From assembly GCA_965248995.1 (NCBI GenBank), contig CBDFKY010000006.1, positions 62,001-126,000 of the forward strand: a stretch of DNA of 64,000 nucleotides. Direction: 5' to 3'. The notes below the pieces were generated by a model, which did no database searches, was not told the origin of the DNA, and saw nothing but the letters and a program-made list of their open reading frames with translations. Shown here in pieces: positions 35,300-43,757 of the stretch. Numbering within the stretch: position 1 is the stretch's first letter; every line of letters starts with the position of its first letter. The position numbers were made by a program, and so were the translations under genes. Origin of the DNA: CBDFKY01 sp965248995. GTDB taxonomy: Bacteria; Pseudomonadota; Alphaproteobacteria; Rickettsiales; UBA998.

Positions 35300-35842
35300 A
35301 TGCTCCATATCGATTCCCAATCCGCTTCCGTCTTTCGTGTGCTGCTCGTCGAGGATGACGTCGTTCTGCGCCGCTTTCTGCACGACACCCTGACGATTCT
35401 CGGATTCCGGAAAATCACCGAGGCCGGTAACAGGAGGGAGGCGCTGGAACTGATGCGCTCCCACCGCAGCGGTTTCCGGTATGATTTCATCATTACCGAC
35501 TGGGAAATGCCGGAAATGAAAGGGATCGACCTGTTGCGGGAGATCCGGGAAGACGTTTCCCTGCCGGATCATACCATTCCGATTCTCATCTGCACCGGGA
35601 TGGCGCAAAAGCGCCATGTGCTGGAGGCGCGGGATTACGGCGCCACCGAATTTATCGCCAAGCCCTTCACGGTTGCGCAACTGGTGCAGAAACTGACCAG
35701 CCTGCTGGAAAAGCCGCGCAGTTTCATCATTACCGACCAGTATATCGGCCCCTGTCGGCGGCGGCGCAATGAATTTCCGCCGGAAGGGATGGCCGAACGC
35801 CGGAAATCCATGTCGCAACCCCTTACCAAGCATATCGCATGA
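35300..35842 (+). CDS. Response regulator receiver (CheY-like) protein
   Basis: A 180-aa protein with one receiver domain: LLVEDD (Asp19, Asp20), phospho-acceptor Asp67 in FIITDWEMPEMKG, Thr99 in ILICTG and Lys121 in IAKPF. After about residue 135 a basic tail (CRRRRNEFPPEGMAERRKS) replaces any output domain. It overlaps the next gene by ATGA, so the pair works together. No histidine kinase is in the window. Confidence 0.9.
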   Translation: MLHIDSQSASVFRVLLVEDDVVLRRFLHDTLTILGFRKITEAGNRREALELMRSHRSGFRYDFIITDWEMPEMKGIDLLREIREDVSLPDHTIPILICTGMAQKRHVLEARDYGATEFIAKPFTVAQLVQKLTSLLEKPRSFIITDQYIGPCRRRRNEFPPEGMAERRKSMSQPLTKHIA

Positions 35843-36324
35843 CGAAATCTTCCTCCGCTTCCGAAATGGTCACCCTTACTGTCGGGCAGGAGCTGGCGGA
35901 AAAGTTCCATAAGCATATCTCGTTCGATGAGGAAGTGATAGGCCGCGCCACCAGGCAGGCGGAAAAATTCAAGGCCACCCTTTCAGAAGGGCTGCTGGCC
36001 GATAGCCGAAAAGCGACGACCTGTTTTGATGAATATCAACGCAGCGGAGGACCGGAACCGTTACTGGAGGCCAAGCGCCTGGTGCTGGCGTTGAAAAGCA
36101 ACGCGGGCATGGCGGACCAGCCGATGGTGACGGAAATGGCGGCGCTGCTGTTCGAATTGCTGGATGACGGGTATGACGTCACCGCTTCCAAGGTCAAGGA
36201 CAGTATAGTGCTGTATCTGCGGACGATCCGTGAAATGCTGGAAAACCGCGCCGAGCCGCATACCGCCGAAGAGAACGATCGGCTGCTGACGCGTTTTCGC
36301 GAATTAAACCAGCATCTGCGTTAG
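35839..36324 (+). CDS. Helical partner of the response regulator
   Basis: A 161-aa, all-helical, soluble protein coupled to the upstream receiver gene by ATGA. By eye there are four or five helices (ELAEKFHKHISFDEEVIGRATRQAEKF, EPLLEAKRLVLALKSNA, MVTEMAALLFELLDD, VKDSIVLYLRTIREMLENR). The single-receiver-plus-helical-protein pair is common in alphaproteobacteria. A histidine phosphotransfer role is possible (His25 and His27 in the first helix), but there is no standard HPt motif. Confidence 0.7.
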   Translation: MTKSSSASEMVTLTVGQELAEKFHKHISFDEEVIGRATRQAEKFKATLSEGLLADSRKATTCFDEYQRSGGPEPLLEAKRLVLALKSNAGMADQPMVTEMAALLFELLDDGYDVTASKVKDSIVLYLRTIREMLENRAEPHTAEENDRLLTRFRELNQHLR

Positions 36325-36331
36325 GCGAAAT

Positions 36332-36802
36332 TTAAGCGGCGCTTTTATTCGACGCTTCCAGGGTGCGCACCACTTCGACGACGCAATCCATTTTCACTTC
36401 CGGGTGCAGGGTGATACGCGCCGTGTAGCTGCCGAGCGTCTTGATCACTTGGCCCAAGTCGATCTGCTGGCGGGAGAAATGATGGCCCGCATCTTCGAGC
36501 GCCTGCGCCACGTCGCGCACCGCGACGGAACCGAACAGGCGTCCGTCCTCACTCGCCTGACGCACGACTTTGACTGTAAGTTCGCCGAGGGTTGCGGCCT
36601 GTTTTTCCGCCGCTTCGCGTTTTTCTCCGTTGATCTTGCCGAGAGCATCCTTGCGGGCGGCAATCGCCTCGACGTTCGCTTTGGTGGCTCGCATGGCTTT
36701 GCCCTGAGGAATCAGGAAATTACGCCCGAACCCGTCTTTCACTTTCACTACTTCGCCGATGCCGCCCAAACGCGATACATGTTCCAACAGAATCAGTTCC
36801 AT
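36332..36802 (-). CDS. rplI: 50S ribosomal protein L9
   Basis: A 156-aa protein: MELILLEHVSRLGGIGEVVKVKDGFGRNFLIPQGKAMRATKAN is the standard L9 N domain and the C-terminal half (KVVRQASEDGRLFGSVAVRDVAQAL) is the rRNA-binding lobe. It sits 69 nt downstream of the DUF2232 gene. In most alphaproteobacteria the order is rpsF-rpsR-DUF2232-rplI; here rpsF-rpsR are 8 kb to the left, so the operon is split. Confidence 0.96.
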   Translation of the reverse strand: MELILLEHVSRLGGIGEVVKVKDGFGRNFLIPQGKAMRATKANVEAIAARKDALGKINGEKREAAEKQAATLGELTVKVVRQASEDGRLFGSVAVRDVAQALEDAGHHFSRQQIDLGQVIKTLGSYTARITLHPEVKMDCVVEVVRTLEASNKSAA

Positions 36803-36871
36803 ATTTTTTGTCCTGGATAATAGATAAATTAGCCGTCCTGACTACACCAACACGATTGGAAATGCAATGGA

Positions 36872-37804
36872 TTATTTACGAGAAGGGGAGGCGAACAGGG
36901 TATATTGTCCGACGTGTCGCGCCAGGCCGAGCAATGTCACGCAAAGCAGGGGCCAGAGATTGAAGAAGAAGAACAGCACGTAGAAACCGACCATCCAGGC
37001 TTTCGCATTTTGGAAACCACGCAGTTTCGTATGAATGTAGCCGAGGCCGGAGAAAAAATAAGGAATCAGCAGGATGATGCTGGCGGCCTGTCCCGCCCGC
37101 ATCAGCGACACGCTTCCAGCCGCGCCCAGCAGCGCGCTCAGGCCGAGAGCCGCGAGCATGCCGTTGGGCGGCGTATGGGCGCGCAGCCTCAGATGCGCCC
37201 GCTTTCCGTGACCGAGCGACCATGCCACGCCGTTCGCGAAGCCAGCCACCACGAACACGATCAGCGACCACGCCCAGAAATCCAGCGCCAGCAGCAGGTG
37301 AGGAATATGCTGGATCAGCGTTTCCATCGACGCGGCGACCGTCGGGTCGAGCGAGGAAAACCCGCGGCGGATGTCGCCCAGCATTTCCGTACTGACGGAA
37401 TGGTAGAGCCCGCTGTCGGAACCGATCATGCAGCCATAGAACGCCGCGCCGTACAGACTGAGCGCCGAGATCGCCAGTGACGGCGAAGACCAGTGCAGCG
37501 CCGGCGGGTCCGCCGTCCAGCTCGCCGTCATCACCACGCGGATGAACACGGCGAGCGGAATAAGCTGGCCGCCGATCACCAGCAGCGCATCATGCAAAGG
37601 GAGCATGGCCAGTACGACCGGAATCGCAGGGATCAGGGAAGCGGTCATGCCTGCGCGTCCGTAACTCATGCCGGACAGCGCCAGAAAGAAGACCGGCAGG
37701 AACGGTGCGGTCACGCCGTAAATCAATCCGTTATGCAACAGGTAATAGAGCAATCCGGCAATGAAGCCGGCAAGGAGGGAAGGGACAGGAATAATAATGG
37801 TCAT
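36872..37804 (-). CDS. DUF2232 membrane protein
   Basis: A 310-aa polytopic protein with about eight membrane helices, starting MTIIIPVPSLLAGFIAGLLYYLL. Pattern and position next to rplI match the alphaproteobacterial DUF2232 (YybS-like) family. Function unknown; its place in the S6/S18/L9 operon is conserved, which suggests co-expression with ribosome genes. It is divergent from typA, 127 nt away. Confidence 0.85.
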   Translation of the reverse strand: MTIIIPVPSLLAGFIAGLLYYLLHNGLIYGVTAPFLPVFFLALSGMSYGRAGMTASLIPAIPVVLAMLPLHDALLVIGGQLIPLAVFIRVVMTASWTADPPALHWSSPSLAISALSLYGAAFYGCMIGSDSGLYHSVSTEMLGDIRRGFSSLDPTVAASMETLIQHIPHLLLALDFWAWSLIVFVVAGFANGVAWSLGHGKRAHLRLRAHTPPNGMLAALGLSALLGAAGSVSLMRAGQAASIILLIPYFFSGLGYIHTKLRGFQNAKAWMVGFYVLFFFFNLWPLLCVTLLGLARHVGQYTLFASPSRK

Positions 37805-37930
37805 TACTAAGTAACTTTAAGCCATCATCCTCAGAAAGGCAAGAAGCGGCGCAATCAATCGTTGCTTTTTGGTCACAAACACGGTATAGGCGCTGCAAAC
37901 CTTTATTTTGCAGCGCAGCACCGGAATTTT

Positions 37931-39754
37931 ATGACCCAGCAGATTCGCAATATCGCCATCATCGCCCACGTCGATCACGGCAAGACCACCCTGATCGACA
38001 CCATGCTTCGCCAGAGCGGCACGTTCCGCGACAACCAGAACGTGGCGGAGCGGGTGATGGATAGCAACGACCTGGAAAAAGAGCGGGGCATCACCATTCT
38101 GGCCAAATGTACGTCCGTCAACTGGAACGACGTGCATATCAACATCATCGATACGCCAGGCCACGCCGATTTCGGCGGTGAGGTGGAGCGGATTCTCAGC
38201 ATGGTGGACGGCGTGATCCTGCTGACCGACGCGGCGGAAGGGCCGATGCCGCAAACCAAGTTCGTGCTCGGCAAGGCGTTGAAGCAGGGGCTGTGCCCGA
38301 TGGTCATCATCAACAAGGTGGACCGGCCAGACGGGCGGCCCGATGAAGTGGTGGATGAGGTGTTCGACTTATTTGCGGCGCTTGACGCTAACGAGGAACA
38401 GCTGGATTTCCCGATTCTGTATGCCTCCGGGCGGGACGGATGGTGTGCCACGAGCCTTGAGGATGAGCGCAAGGATCTGACGCCGTTGTTCGACCTGATT
38501 CTCTCTCATGTTCCCGCGCCGAAAGTGGATACGGACGCACCGTTCTCCATGCTGGTCACGTTGCTCGAATCCGATTCCTTTCTGGGACGGGTATTGACTG
38601 GACGCGTGCTGACCGGAAAAGCCCGCATCAATATGCCTGTCAAGTCCCTCAATCTGCAGGGCCAGCAGATTGAAACCGGTAAACTGACCAAACTGCAGGC
38701 GTTTAAGGGAATTCAGCGCGTACAGGTGGAAGAGGCGCAGGCGGGTGACATCATCGCCATCGCCGGTATGTCCATCACCTCGGTCGCCGATACGATCTGC
38801 GATATGGGCGTAACACTAGCCATTCCCGCTACTCCGATCGACCCGCCGACCATGAGCATCACGCTCAGCGTGAACGATTCTCCGTTCGCCGGACAGGAAG
38901 GCAGCAAGGTGACGTCACGTATGATCCGCGACCGGCTGCTGGCCGAAGCGGAAACCAACGTCGCCATTACCGTGACGGAGTCCGACGGGCTGGATGCGTA
39001 TGAAGTGGGCGGACGCGGCGAACTGCAGCTCGGCGTGCTGATCGAGACGATGCGGCGCGAAGGGTTCGAGATGTCCGTTTCCCGGCCCCGCGTCCTGTTC
39101 AGGGAAGAAGGCGGGCAACTGCTGGAGCCGTTCGAGGAAGTGGTCATCGACGTCGATGATGAATATAGCGGCGTGGTGGTCGATAAGCTTTCCCAGCGCA
39201 AAGCCAACATGACGGATATGCGGCCTTCCGGCGGTGGCAAGACACGGGTGACGTTCCTGGCGCCTTCACGCGGCCTGATCGGGTATCAGAGCGAGTTCCT
39301 GACCGATACGCGCGGCACCGGGGTGATGAACCGGGTATATGCGCATCATGACGCTTATAAAGGCGAATTGCAGGGCCGGCGCAACGGCGTACTGATTTCC
39401 ACCGACCAGGGGGAAGCGGTGGCGTATGCCATTTTCAACCTGCAGGACCGGGGGGACATGTTCGTCCACCCGCAGGAAAAAGTGTATATGGGCATGATCG
39501 TCGGCGAACACAGCCGAGACAACGATCTGGAGATCAACGTGCTGAAAGGCAAACAACTGACCAACATCCGCGCCTCCGGCACCGATGAGGCGATCCGCCT
39601 CGTGCCGCCGCGCCGCATGACGCTGGAGGATATGATCTCCTACATCGGCGATGACGAGCTGGTGGAAGTGACTCCGAAAAGCCTGCGCCTGCGCAAACGG
39701 TTTCTTGATGCCAACGAACGCAAGCGGATGGAGCGGAGCAGGAAGAAAGCTTAA
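37931..39754 (+). CDS. typA: Translational GTPase TypA/BipA
   Basis: A 607-aa ribosome-binding GTPase. G1 IIAHVDHGKTTLID, G2 ERGITILAK, G3 DTPGHADFGGEVER, G4 INKVDRPDGRPD, and the TypA-type C terminus (RGALIGYQSEFLTDTRGTG-like LIGYQSEFLTDTRGTG, EVTPKSLRLRKRFLD). It assists ribosome assembly and stress growth. Start at 37931; the open frame begins 23 codons earlier without similarity. The MITE-like copy D lies 160 nt downstream. Confidence 0.97.
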   Translation: MTQQIRNIAIIAHVDHGKTTLIDTMLRQSGTFRDNQNVAERVMDSNDLEKERGITILAKCTSVNWNDVHINIIDTPGHADFGGEVERILSMVDGVILLTDAAEGPMPQTKFVLGKALKQGLCPMVIINKVDRPDGRPDEVVDEVFDLFAALDANEEQLDFPILYASGRDGWCATSLEDERKDLTPLFDLILSHVPAPKVDTDAPFSMLVTLLESDSFLGRVLTGRVLTGKARINMPVKSLNLQGQQIETGKLTKLQAFKGIQRVQVEEAQAGDIIAIAGMSITSVADTICDMGVTLAIPATPIDPPTMSITLSVNDSPFAGQEGSKVTSRMIRDRLLAEAETNVAITVTESDGLDAYEVGGRGELQLGVLIETMRREGFEMSVSRPRVLFREEGGQLLEPFEEVVIDVDDEYSGVVVDKLSQRKANMTDMRPSGGGKTRVTFLAPSRGLIGYQSEFLTDTRGTGVMNRVYAHHDAYKGELQGRRNGVLISTDQGEAVAYAIFNLQDRGDMFVHPQEKVYMGMIVGEHSRDNDLEINVLKGKQLTNIRASGTDEAIRLVPPRRMTLEDMISYIGDDELVEVTPKSLRLRKRFLDANERKRMERSRKKA

Positions 39755-39915
39755 GCGGGCTGTTTTGCGCCTTATATTTTAAGGGGACGTTATACTTAGC
39801 TGGCCAAAAATGTGTCATTCCAGCGGAAGCTGGAATCCAGTTGTTTTAATAGTTAGACGGATATGTAGATCTCTATTTTTAATAGGAGGCAAAACCCTGC
39901 TGTTCTTACACAGAA

Positions 39916-40032
39916 TATAGTCATTCCGATTAAAAACCGTACGGTTTTAATCGGATAAAATGACTATAACCATATAATTTATAGTGTTTTTAACCGAAAA
40001 TTTTCGTACGAAAATTATTCGGAAACACTATA
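39916..40032 (+). mobile_element. Twin-palindrome MITE-like element, copy D
   Basis: Hairpin 39916-39968 (core CCGTACGG), spacer 39969-39979, hairpin 39980-40032 (core TCGTACGA with symmetric arms). Its last A is the first base of the terminator stem at 40032-40063, so it inserted at the very edge of that structure, between typA and the entericidin gene. Confidence 0.85.
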
Positions 40033-40063
40033 AAACCACGTAAAATGTTTTTTACGTGGTTTT
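40032..40063 (-). terminator. Terminator of the entericidin-like gene
   Basis: A perfect 14-bp stem, AAAACCACGTAAAA with TTTTACGTGGTTTT, and a four-base loop. A/T flanks make it symmetrical, so it can stop transcription in both directions. It lies 28 nt after the entericidin stop on the minus strand. Confidence 0.8.
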
Positions 40064-40091
40064 ATTTCGTTATCTTCAGTGTAGAACAGTA

Positions 40092-40253
40092 TTATTTATA
40101 GCTGCGTGAATCCGGGCCTTTGTTTTCGTCTGCAGAGCGTTCCAGTTTTTTTCCGCCTGTCTGCATATCTTTTCCGGCGCCTTCAAACGTGTTGCAGGCC
40201 GATACGATGGCTACGTTAGCCAGAAGTGCTGCGATAATTGCGATACGTCTCAT
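40092..40253 (-). CDS. Entericidin-like small lipoprotein
   Basis: A 53-aa lipoprotein precursor: signal peptide MRRIAIIAALLANVAIVSAC with lipobox VSAC, then NTFEGAGKDMQTGGKKLERSADE, the entericidin A/B pattern (C-N-T-x-x-G-x-G-K-D ... G). AAGGAG lies seven bases before the ATG at 40253. The longer open frame upstream (to 40493) is not coding. Entericidins are outer-membrane lipoprotein peptides; EcnA/EcnB form an antidote/toxin pair in enterics, but here only one copy exists. Confidence 0.85.
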   Translation of the reverse strand: MRRIAIIAALLANVAIVSACNTFEGAGKDMQTGGKKLERSADENKGPDSRSYK

Positions 40254-40389
40254 AATGTTTCTCCTTGAAATGTTGATATCTGTCCGTTGAATCGTTTCCA
40301 GCCCGCCCGGTGTCAGCCGGAAAAGTGGAACCGATGTTGTGTATGCCAGAAATACCGTTTTATCAAGAAAAAGAAAGCGTGAACCCGCT

Positions 40390-41358
40390 CTACGGAAGGA
40401 GAGCATGGCGGGTATGGTATTCCATGATACGCGCGTAATGAAGAGGGTCGTGCGGCGTGACGAGCGCATCGGCGTCAGGATAGAGCTGATCATGCAGACG
40501 GGTCAGCAGAAAACGCAGTGCCGCGACGCGCAGCAGTGCAGGCAAAGCGGTTTTTTCGGATCCGGTGAGTGGGCGGATCGTCTCATAGCCCTTCAGCACC
40601 GCTTTGAACAGCTCTTCGTTCACATGACCTCGCGCATCGAAACACCAGGCATTCACCACGATCGCCAGATCGTACGCCAGCAGATCCGTGCAGGCGAAAT
40701 AAAAATCGATCACTCCGGAAAGCCTGCCTTCCGCATCAAAAAAAACGTTGTTCGGGAAAAAATCGGCATGGATGATGCCGGAGGGTAAATCATCCGGCCA
40801 GTTCCGTTGAGCGAATTCCAGCGCCGCATCGATGCCGGCCAGTAAATCCGGCGGTTGAACCCGATACCTGCGAGCCACGATTTTTTCCCGTAAATCCCTC
40901 CAGCCGGCATAGGACATGCCGTTGGCGCGGCTGAGGGGAAAGCCTGCCGCCGCTTCGTGCAGGCGTGCGAGCATTTCTCCCGCCTGCCTGCAATGGTCGG
41001 AGGAAGGAAAGGAAACGCTGGCGCCGTTCAGAAAGCTCACGACGGCCGCATTTTTTCCCTGCAGCGTAGTGGTGAGTTCGCCGTTCAACGTACGCTCCGG
41101 TAACGGGCAGGGGATATGATTGCCGTTCAGATGTTCCTTCAGGTGAAGGAAAAACGGTATGTCCTCTGTCCGTACCCGCGCTTCGAACAACGTAAGAATC
41201 ACCCGCGTCTCCTGGCCTTGCGCATCCCGGTAATGGAGCAGGTAGTTCGTATTTTCCACTCCTTCGGCAATCGGATGCGCCGTCGGGAGGGTCGCGAAGC
41301 CGTAGGTTCGCATCAGCGTGTGAAGATCATCCTGCGTAATGGTGGTATAGACGGCCAT
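40390..41358 (-). CDS. thrB: Homoserine kinase (APH-fold type)
   Basis: A 322-aa enzyme of threonine synthesis that phosphorylates homoserine. It belongs to the choline-kinase/APH fold, the ThrB type of alphaproteobacteria, not the GHMP type. Features: VYTTITQDDLHTLMRTYG start, GVENTNYLL, catalytic loop GIIHADFFPNNVFF and metal-site IDFYFACTDLLAYDLAI. Length is standard. It is alone between the entericidin gene and a small hypothetical. Confidence 0.94.
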   Translation of the reverse strand: MAVYTTITQDDLHTLMRTYGFATLPTAHPIAEGVENTNYLLHYRDAQGQETRVILTLFEARVRTEDIPFFLHLKEHLNGNHIPCPLPERTLNGELTTTLQGKNAAVVSFLNGASVSFPSSDHCRQAGEMLARLHEAAAGFPLSRANGMSYAGWRDLREKIVARRYRVQPPDLLAGIDAALEFAQRNWPDDLPSGIIHADFFPNNVFFDAEGRLSGVIDFYFACTDLLAYDLAIVVNAWCFDARGHVNEELFKAVLKGYETIRPLTGSEKTALPALLRVAALRFLLTRLHDQLYPDADALVTPHDPLHYARIMEYHTRHALLP

Positions 41359-41496
41359 GCAGGCTTTTAGCCAAAATGCGTCATAGGTGTAAAGCGTTAA
41401 ATTTTTAAAATGTCAGGGGTTTATGGATGTATCGGGAATAGGAAAATTAACGATTATATGCTAACCTGTTCAGGTACACTTCATTTAAAGCACGTT

Positions 41497-41670
41497 ATGA
41501 CTGACTTTCAATTAAACGGTATCTACACCGTGAAAAGATCCGCTTTGTTAAAGCCGGAATGGATAGGAAAGAAAGTGACCATTCTAAGTTTTCCTGCGAC
41601 GAATTTGGCAAACGTTCAATTGAACGGTACTGATAAAATCAGTATGACTTCGACGGAACATCTCCAATAA
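41497..41670 (+). CDS. Possible 57-aa protein
   Basis: A short frame from the ATG at 41497 (MTDFQLNGIYTVKRSALL...) in an AT-rich gap. It has alternating hydrophobic and polar residues of a small beta fold (GKKVTILSFPA, NVQLNGTDKISM). The open frame extends up to 41410. No strong ribosome site. ATCACCC at 41677 and GGGTGAT at 41712 form a possible hairpin after it. Unknown; might be chance. Confidence 0.35.
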   Translation: MTDFQLNGIYTVKRSALLKPEWIGKKVTILSFPATNLANVQLNGTDKISMTSTEHLQ

Positions 41671-41740
41671 CTCTTATCACCCATTAATTAAAATTTATTC
41701 TTATATTTAAGGGGTGATTTCTTATATCATGCTTACGGCA

Positions 41741-42217
41741 TTAAACCGTTGGGTTTTCCGTTACGCTTTCTTTCTCCTTCACCGGCCGGAAATGCGTCCG
41801 CATCTGCGGACGTCCGAATAAAGGGCGCTGCCCGAGCGTTTTAGCGTACATCCAGACCAGTCCCGACATGACGATAATCGCCAGGCCGAACACCCAGATG
41901 ACCGCCGCGATGGTCTTGTCGCCGTATATCCCGATAATGCTCGCGGAGACGAAGACGGATACGCAGATCAGGAAACCGAGCAACTGACCGAGCAGCGTGG
42001 AAAAATGATGCGTCTTGAGCGCGTTTTTTTCCCATTCATGCCGGTGCTGCTGTTCACGCGTAAACATATCCATGATCTGTTGCGCGGAGCCTTCCACCAC
42101 GTAATCATAGGCTTCGAGCAATTCGGGCGAGGGCATGATATCCGAAATCTTGCGGGCCTGCTGTTCCGGCGTGCGTCGCTTTCCCTGTTCCTTCTGCCTG
42201 GAATATTCAGTCGACAT
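41741..42217 (-). CDS. DUF2335 membrane protein
   Basis: A 158-aa protein: a polar N-terminal region with MPSPELLEAYDYVVEGSAQQIMDMFTREQQHRHEWEK, then two adjacent membrane helices (about residues 78-97 and 103-122). The P-x-P-x-x-L-x-x-Y-x-x-x-x-P-G-x-A-x-x-I-x-x-M-x-x-x-E-x-x-H-R pattern is that of DUF2335. Its start overlaps the end of the 58-aa gene by 11 nt, so it is in the tad-type operon. Function unknown. Confidence 0.8.
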   Translation of the reverse strand: MSTEYSRQKEQGKRRTPEQQARKISDIMPSPELLEAYDYVVEGSAQQIMDMFTREQQHRHEWEKNALKTHHFSTLLGQLLGFLICVSVFVSASIIGIYGDKTIAAVIWVFGLAIIVMSGLVWMYAKTLGQRPLFGRPQMRTHFRPVKEKESVTENPTV

Positions 42218-42383
42218 CTTTTTGCTCCCGACCCAGGATAAGCGTTATGTCACCGTCGATACGCGAAAAATCACCGCGCAGCGCTTCCAGCGGAAAATAG
42301 TAAGGGTAGCGGTAGAGCGCCGCGACCGGAAAAGAGAACGCCGCATTCATTCCCAGCAGTAAGCCGCGCAGAAAAGAAATCAT
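42207..42383 (-). CDS. 58-aa protein between TadG and DUF2335 genes
   Basis: Hand translation: ATG at 42383, TGA at 42207. It begins ten bases after the TadG-like stop and overlaps the DUF2335 start by 11 nt, which is typical of a real operon gene. Sequence MISFLRGLLLGMNAAFSFPV is a short hydrophobic start; the rest (YRYPYYFPLEALRGDFSRIDGDITLILG) looks like a small soluble tail. No family recognised. Confidence 0.6.
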   Translation of the reverse strand: MISFLRGLLLGMNAAFSFPVAALYRYPYYFPLEALRGDFSRIDGDITLILGREQKDVD

Positions 42384-42392
42384 ACGGTCAAC

Positions 42393-43727
42393 CTATTGCG
42401 TAATCCTTTTATCAATCAGGCGATTGGCGATATCGTCGAATGCCTGTTTCAACGTGCTCTCACTTGACGCGTTATAACTGCATCCCGGAGTAGCGCAATC
42501 GGTAAGGCGCGTAGCGGTCGCCGAGTTGGGAGGGACATCAAAAGAAATGGTGCAGAGAAGAATGGATTGCTGCTTGACCTGTTCGCACAGGCTGGCGAGA
42601 CGATCATTCGCGGCGGTATCCGGCTGAAATCCTTCCTTGTCACCGCTGAGAGGAGCAGGCTGGCCGTTTTCGATATTGTCCCTGTCCACGTTCTGATATT
42701 CACTTTCTCCATCGGTCAACAACACCAGCACCTTGGTGTTAACGAAACTTCTGACTTTTTCGAAGTCCGACGGGTGATTTTTTTCATCCTTCGCCTGTGA
42801 TGAGCCGGTAAATATATTTTTACCGTCAGGGCGTAAGGCTGCCCATCCATACCACATGCCCATCGCCACGTTCGTTCCGCCCTCAAAGGAAATCTGCGTA
42901 TTATTGATTGCATTCAAAAGAGGTTCGGGATCGTTGCTCAGACCCAGAGCGGATTGAACTTTAGGCTTCTGGCTGTCATAAACAAAATTAAAATCAGCCA
43001 GAGAGCCGTCGATGGCGACGTTATGCGTGAAAGGAACATATGCATAGTAGGCAGCCAGCGGATTATCGGAGGTGGTAACCGCGTCCTGCACGGAATTAAC
43101 CAGTGAATTGATGCTGTCCTTCACCGCCTGGAATTTTTTACTGGTGCCGCCGCTTGCACAGGCGGCGTCTCTCTCAGCCGGTGACACCCCCCACGGCTTG
43201 CTGCGCTGAAGTTCGTAACACATGGAGGCGGACTCATCCACTGCAAGCGCCAGTTCGATGGTGCGGCCCCCTGTCGTGCGGGCAACTTCGGAAAAGACAT
43301 TCATGCCCAGAGAAGTCAAACTATTCGCCCTGTTTAAATTCGTATAGATTCCGCCGAATACCAGTGGCAGGCGGGCGGCTACGTTTCCGGAAACCTTCCC
43401 GTCACCCGGATCGAAATTGATGACCAGATCTGCATCAGTGACGTTTGTTCCCAGATAGCCTTGCGGGAAGTTGGCGCGGAAAAATTCCCGGCCCCGCCGC
43501 TGCAATGCTTCAGGATCGTCTTTATACAGCTGTTTGGTAGCGATATCCGCTACGGCGATCAGGGAAGCGTCCAGCGCATGGCTGAGTTTATTACGCGCCA
43601 GGAAATACCTGCCGCTGTCGATCGCCACGCCCATGAACGCGATCAGCAGCACGATGCTCAGGCCAATCAGAGGCATTACCGCCCCTGATTGGCTGGAAAG
43701 GATAGAATGGTGTTTGGTCTTGGTCAT
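42393..43727 (-). CDS. TadG-like pilus protein with von Willebrand A domain
   Basis: A 444-aa protein: N-terminal membrane helix with the prepilin-like pattern SGAVMPLIGLSIVLLIAFMGVAIDSGRYF, a linker, then a vWA domain with the MIDAS triad Asp164, Ser166 and Ser168 in LAVDESASM, a later GGTNVAMGM threonine and LLTDGESEY. TadG proteins with vWA domains occur in Tad (tight-adherence) pilus loci and face the periplasm. Here it follows two TadE-type genes. No TadA, TadB, TadC or Flp gene is in the window. Confidence 0.85.
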   Translation of the reverse strand: MTKTKHHSILSSQSGAVMPLIGLSIVLLIAFMGVAIDSGRYFLARNKLSHALDASLIAVADIATKQLYKDDPEALQRRGREFFRANFPQGYLGTNVTDADLVINFDPGDGKVSGNVAARLPLVFGGIYTNLNRANSLTSLGMNVFSEVARTTGGRTIELALAVDESASMCYELQRSKPWGVSPAERDAACASGGTSKKFQAVKDSINSLVNSVQDAVTTSDNPLAAYYAYVPFTHNVAIDGSLADFNFVYDSQKPKVQSALGLSNDPEPLLNAINNTQISFEGGTNVAMGMWYGWAALRPDGKNIFTGSSQAKDEKNHPSDFEKVRSFVNTKVLVLLTDGESEYQNVDRDNIENGQPAPLSGDKEGFQPDTAANDRLASLCEQVKQQSILLCTISFDVPPNSATATRLTDCATPGCSYNASSESTLKQAFDDIANRLIDKRITQ

Positions 43728-43757
43728 AGCAATCCTTGTTTAAACGAATAGCGAGGC

